This document shows positions 4,688 through 6,977 of a DNA stretch of 6,977 bases, in pieces. Source of the DNA: JBEKDJ01 sp050014415. Its GTDB lineage: Bacteria; Desulfobacterota; BSN033; UBA1163. Numbering within the stretch: position 1 is the first letter of the stretch; each line of letters begins with the position of its first letter. The stretch spans positions 1 through 6,977 of the forward strand of contig JBEKDJ010000259.1 of assembly GCA_050014415.1 (NCBI GenBank), in the 5' to 3' direction. The notes beneath the pieces are model-generated. The model saw nothing but the letters and a program-made list of their open reading frames with translations, did no database searches and was not told the DNA's origin. A program made the position numbers and the translations under genes.

Positions 4688-6859
4688 ATGGGTAAGAAAC
4701 GGACAAAGAAGGACAGGGATTCGAATCGGAGAGAGAGGGGCCTCGATCTTTCCACGGAACAGATCCTTGAATTGATGGCAGAAGAGGATCGGCCCCTTCT
4801 CTTCAGAGAGATCGTCCGTCGCCTGGATCTCCGGAAGGAGAATAGGCAGAAGGCGAAGGGAGTATTGCGAGATCTGGCTGAAGAGGGGAAGATCGTTAGG
4901 ATACGCGGCAACCGTTACGGCCTTGCCTCAAAGATGAATCTCGTTGTGGGGAGGGTCAAGTGTCATCCCGATGGATATGGATTTGTCATTCCAGAAGCAG
5001 AAGAGGAAGAGGACCTCTTTATCAGCCCGAGGAACCTACAGGAGGCGATGAATGGAGATCGTGTGGTGGCCAGAGTGGAGTCGGTCCGAAAGAAAGGCAG
5101 AGAAGGCAAGGTCATCCGCATTCTGGAAAGAGGGTTTCACAAGGTCGTGGGCAAGTTTATGAAGGCAAAACATTATTCTTACCTCATCCCAGAGGACGAA
5201 CGAATCCTTCAGGAGATCTATATTCCCGAAGCAGAGACAAAGAGGGCCCGCCCCAATCAAATAGTGGTTGCAGAGATCACTCAATACCCTACCGAAAGAG
5301 CAAGGCCGGAAGGCCGAATCACTCATATCTTGGGGTATCCCGATGATCCTGAGGTGGAGCCCCAGATCATAATCCACAAATACGACCTCCCTCATCGGTT
5401 TTCCTCGACTGTCTTACAGGAGGCAAGAAGCCTTCGATCCACGCCATCTCCCCGTGAATACGGAGATCGAGTCGATTTGAGAGAGATTCCTACGGTCACT
5501 ATCGACGGAGAGAATGCTAAGGATTTCGATGATGCGGTCTCCATCGAAGAGGAGAGAGGTGGGGGGATGAAGCTCTATGTTTCGATCTCTGATGTGAGCC
5601 ACTATGTGGAAGATGGAGGCGCCTTGGATGGAGAAGCCCTTCTGCGTGGAACGAGTGTCTATTTCCCGGATCGTGCCATCCCCATGCTTCCACCTGAACT
5701 CTCCAATGATCTCTGTTGCCTCCGTCCCCGAGAGGATCGTCTGACCCTCACTGTTGAGCTGAGATATGATGCGGACGGAGAGAAGAAGGGGGTTCGATTC
5801 TATCCGAGTGTGATCCGAAGTGATGAGAGGTTGACCTATACCGTCGTGAAAAGAATCTTGATAGATGAAGATCCTGGGTTAAGGGAGAGGTATCGTCATC
5901 TTCTCCCGTCCTTAGAACGAATGGCCTTTCTCTCTCAAAGGCTCCGCCAAAGAAGAATGGAGAGGGGTGCCATCGATTTCGATCTTCCTGAACCCGAGAT
6001 CATCCTCAATCTCCAAGGGGAAACCGAGGAGGTCATCCGAGCCGAAAGAAACCTGGCGCATCAGATCATCGAAGAATTCATGATCGCTGCCAACGAGGCA
6101 GTCGCCCACTTCATGGAGAGGAGCGGATTTCCGTCCATCTACCGAATTCATGAACCCCCGGGAAGAGAGGCCATCGATGAGTTTCGAAGGTTTGTCTCCC
6201 ATTTAGGGTATAAGATGAGGAAGGACTCGGACCATTCTCCCAAGGAGCTTCAAAGAGTCCTCCTGGAGATGAAGGGAAAGCCCGAAGAGAGGGTCGTGAA
6301 CAATATCCTCCTTCGATCGATGAAGTGGGCCAAGTATGCGGGCAAAAATCTGGGCCACTTTGGATTGGCTTCGGAGGCCTACACCCATTTCACCTCTCCC
6401 ATCAGGAGATATCCGGACCTGATCGTCCATCGCCTCTTGAAAGGGGTTCTATCGAAAAAAGAAGTATTGATTTCAGAGGAGCAATTGGCAAAGAGAGCGG
6501 ATCATCTTTCCCATAGAGAGAGAGTCGCGATGGAGGCAGAGAGGGAAATCCTGGACCGGTATCGCGTTCGTTTCATGAAGGAGAAGATCGGTCATGAATT
6601 TGAAGGGGTCATCAGCGGCGTGACCGCTTTTGGTTTCTTTGTAGAACTAAGAGATATTTTTGTGGAAGGATTGGTTCGAGTGACAAGCCTGCACGACGAT
6701 TATTATCAATACCATGAAAATCGTTACTATCTCATTGGTGAAAGGACCCACCGAACCTTCAGGATCGGAGACGAGGTCAAAGTGAGGGTGGAACGAGTGG
6801 ACATAGAGAGAAGGCATATCGATTTTTGGCTGGTAGAAAAAATAGTTCGTAGTAATTAG
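4688..6859 (+). CDS. rnr: ribonuclease R (3'-5' exoribonuclease, RNB family)
   Basis: The enzyme degrades structured RNA processively from the 3' end with Mg2+, acting in mRNA and rRNA turnover in the cytoplasm. The 723 residues contain an N-terminal helix-turn-helix-like domain (about 22-80) and cold-shock domains (about 84-230). The RNB catalytic domain spans about 255-590 and the S1 RNA-binding domain about 636-715. The active-site motif TIDGENAKDFDDAVSI carries the four acidic residues D273, D279, D281 and D282. The family signature HFTSPIRRYPDLIVHR is at 567-582. All key residues are present, so it should be active. It is shorter than E. coli RNase R (813 residues), ending just after the S1 domain without the long basic tail. 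The ATG at 4688 follows GGGAG with only three bases between. It is a single-gene unit behind a terminator. Confidence 0.97.
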   Translation: MGKKRTKKDRDSNRRERGLDLSTEQILELMAEEDRPLLFREIVRRLDLRKENRQKAKGVLRDLAEEGKIVRIRGNRYGLASKMNLVVGRVKCHPDGYGFVIPEAEEEEDLFISPRNLQEAMNGDRVVARVESVRKKGREGKVIRILERGFHKVVGKFMKAKHYSYLIPEDERILQEIYIPEAETKRARPNQIVVAEITQYPTERARPEGRITHILGYPDDPEVEPQIIIHKYDLPHRFSSTVLQEARSLRSTPSPREYGDRVDLREIPTVTIDGENAKDFDDAVSIEEERGGGMKLYVSISDVSHYVEDGGALDGEALLRGTSVYFPDRAIPMLPPELSNDLCCLRPREDRLTLTVELRYDADGEKKGVRFYPSVIRSDERLTYTVVKRILIDEDPGLRERYRHLLPSLERMAFLSQRLRQRRMERGAIDFDLPEPEIILNLQGETEEVIRAERNLAHQIIEEFMIAANEAVAHFMERSGFPSIYRIHEPPGREAIDEFRRFVSHLGYKMRKDSDHSPKELQRVLLEMKGKPEERVVNNILLRSMKWAKYAGKNLGHFGLASEAYTHFTSPIRRYPDLIVHRLLKGVLSKKEVLISEEQLAKRADHLSHRERVAMEAEREILDRYRVRFMKEKIGHEFEGVISGVTAFGFFVELRDIFVEGLVRVTSLHDDYYQYHENRYYLIGERTHRTFRIGDEVKVRVERVDIERRHIDFWLVEKIVRSN

Positions 6860-6882
6860 TGTCTGTCCATAAACAGCCTTTT

Positions 6883-6956
6883 CTGTCATGCCGGACTTGA
6901 TCCGGCATCCAGAAGGTCTTGAAAGGACTGGATTCCGGCTTTCGCCGGAATGACGG
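6883..6956. repeat. dispersed double-hairpin palindromic repeat (REP/MITE-like)
   Basis: Two stem-loops are arranged as an imperfect palindrome: ATGCCGGA-CTTGA-TCCGGCAT (6888-6908) and ATTCCGGC-TTTC-GCCGGAAT (6932-6951). Outer GTCAT/ATGAC and CCAG/CTGG arms also pair, so the whole block can form one large cruciform. This GTCAT-CCGG...CCGG-ATGAC layout is a dispersed repeat known from many proteobacterial genomes. Lying 24 bases after the RNase R stop codon, it may also end or stabilise that transcript, although it has no T-tract. Confidence 0.8.
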
Positions 6957-6977
6957 TTCTAATTGAAGCTGCAATTT

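Noticed and set aside
1..6977. CRISPR array, phage or complete insertion sequence
   Set aside because: No regularly spaced repeat-spacer pattern, transposase, integrase or phage structural gene was found on either strand.

Overview
The window reads as accessory, then core, chromosome of a Gram-negative bacterium. The style of its proteins suggests Deltaproteobacteria/Desulfobacterota: RNase R, a zinc-ribbon/Yip1 membrane protein, a LiaI-LiaF-like membrane protein, strong AGGAGG ribosome binding sites, and a dispersed CCGGA/CCGGC double-hairpin repeat. This taxonomic guess is inference from sequence style only. No 16S gene, phage, CRISPR array or complete insertion sequence is present.

Layout. 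Positions 1-1450 are AT-richer, gene-poor and look eroded. They hold a short coding fragment whose frame continues upstream past an amber codon to the window edge, then a 5' half of a tRNA-Thr(UGU) gene on the minus strand, bracketed by repeats. A strong 14-bp hairpin and a 40-bp near-perfect palindrome follow. A probable 30-residue membrane peptide on the minus strand with a very good ribosome binding site comes next, then a weaker 28-residue peptide candidate, and finally a signal-peptide-like reading frame interrupted by TGA. Positions 1456-2524 carry two co-directional genes: a four-helix LiaI-LiaF-like (DUF5668-type) membrane protein and a 237-residue protein of unknown function with a Cys cluster. 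This pair converges with, and overlaps by 17 bp, a minus-strand single-domain cupin. Positions 2856-3392 hold no convincing gene but several clustered hairpins. Positions 3393-4535 encode a three-module protein (small N-terminal alpha/beta domain, zinc ribbon, Yip1-type membrane domain), followed by a hexamer tandem repeat and a clear intrinsic terminator. Positions 4688-6859 encode a complete RNase R, followed by a double-hairpin dispersed repeat up to the window end.

How the genes work together. Only the 1456-2524 pair looks like an operon. RNase R is transcriptionally separated from the Yip1-domain gene by the terminator at 4600-4624, so no functional link should be drawn from adjacency. 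I see no convincing multi-gene novel system. The most unusual signals are the tRNA half-gene with its competing repeats, the tiny membrane peptide, the interrupted reading frames in the first 1.5 kb, and the hairpin cluster around 3010-3150.
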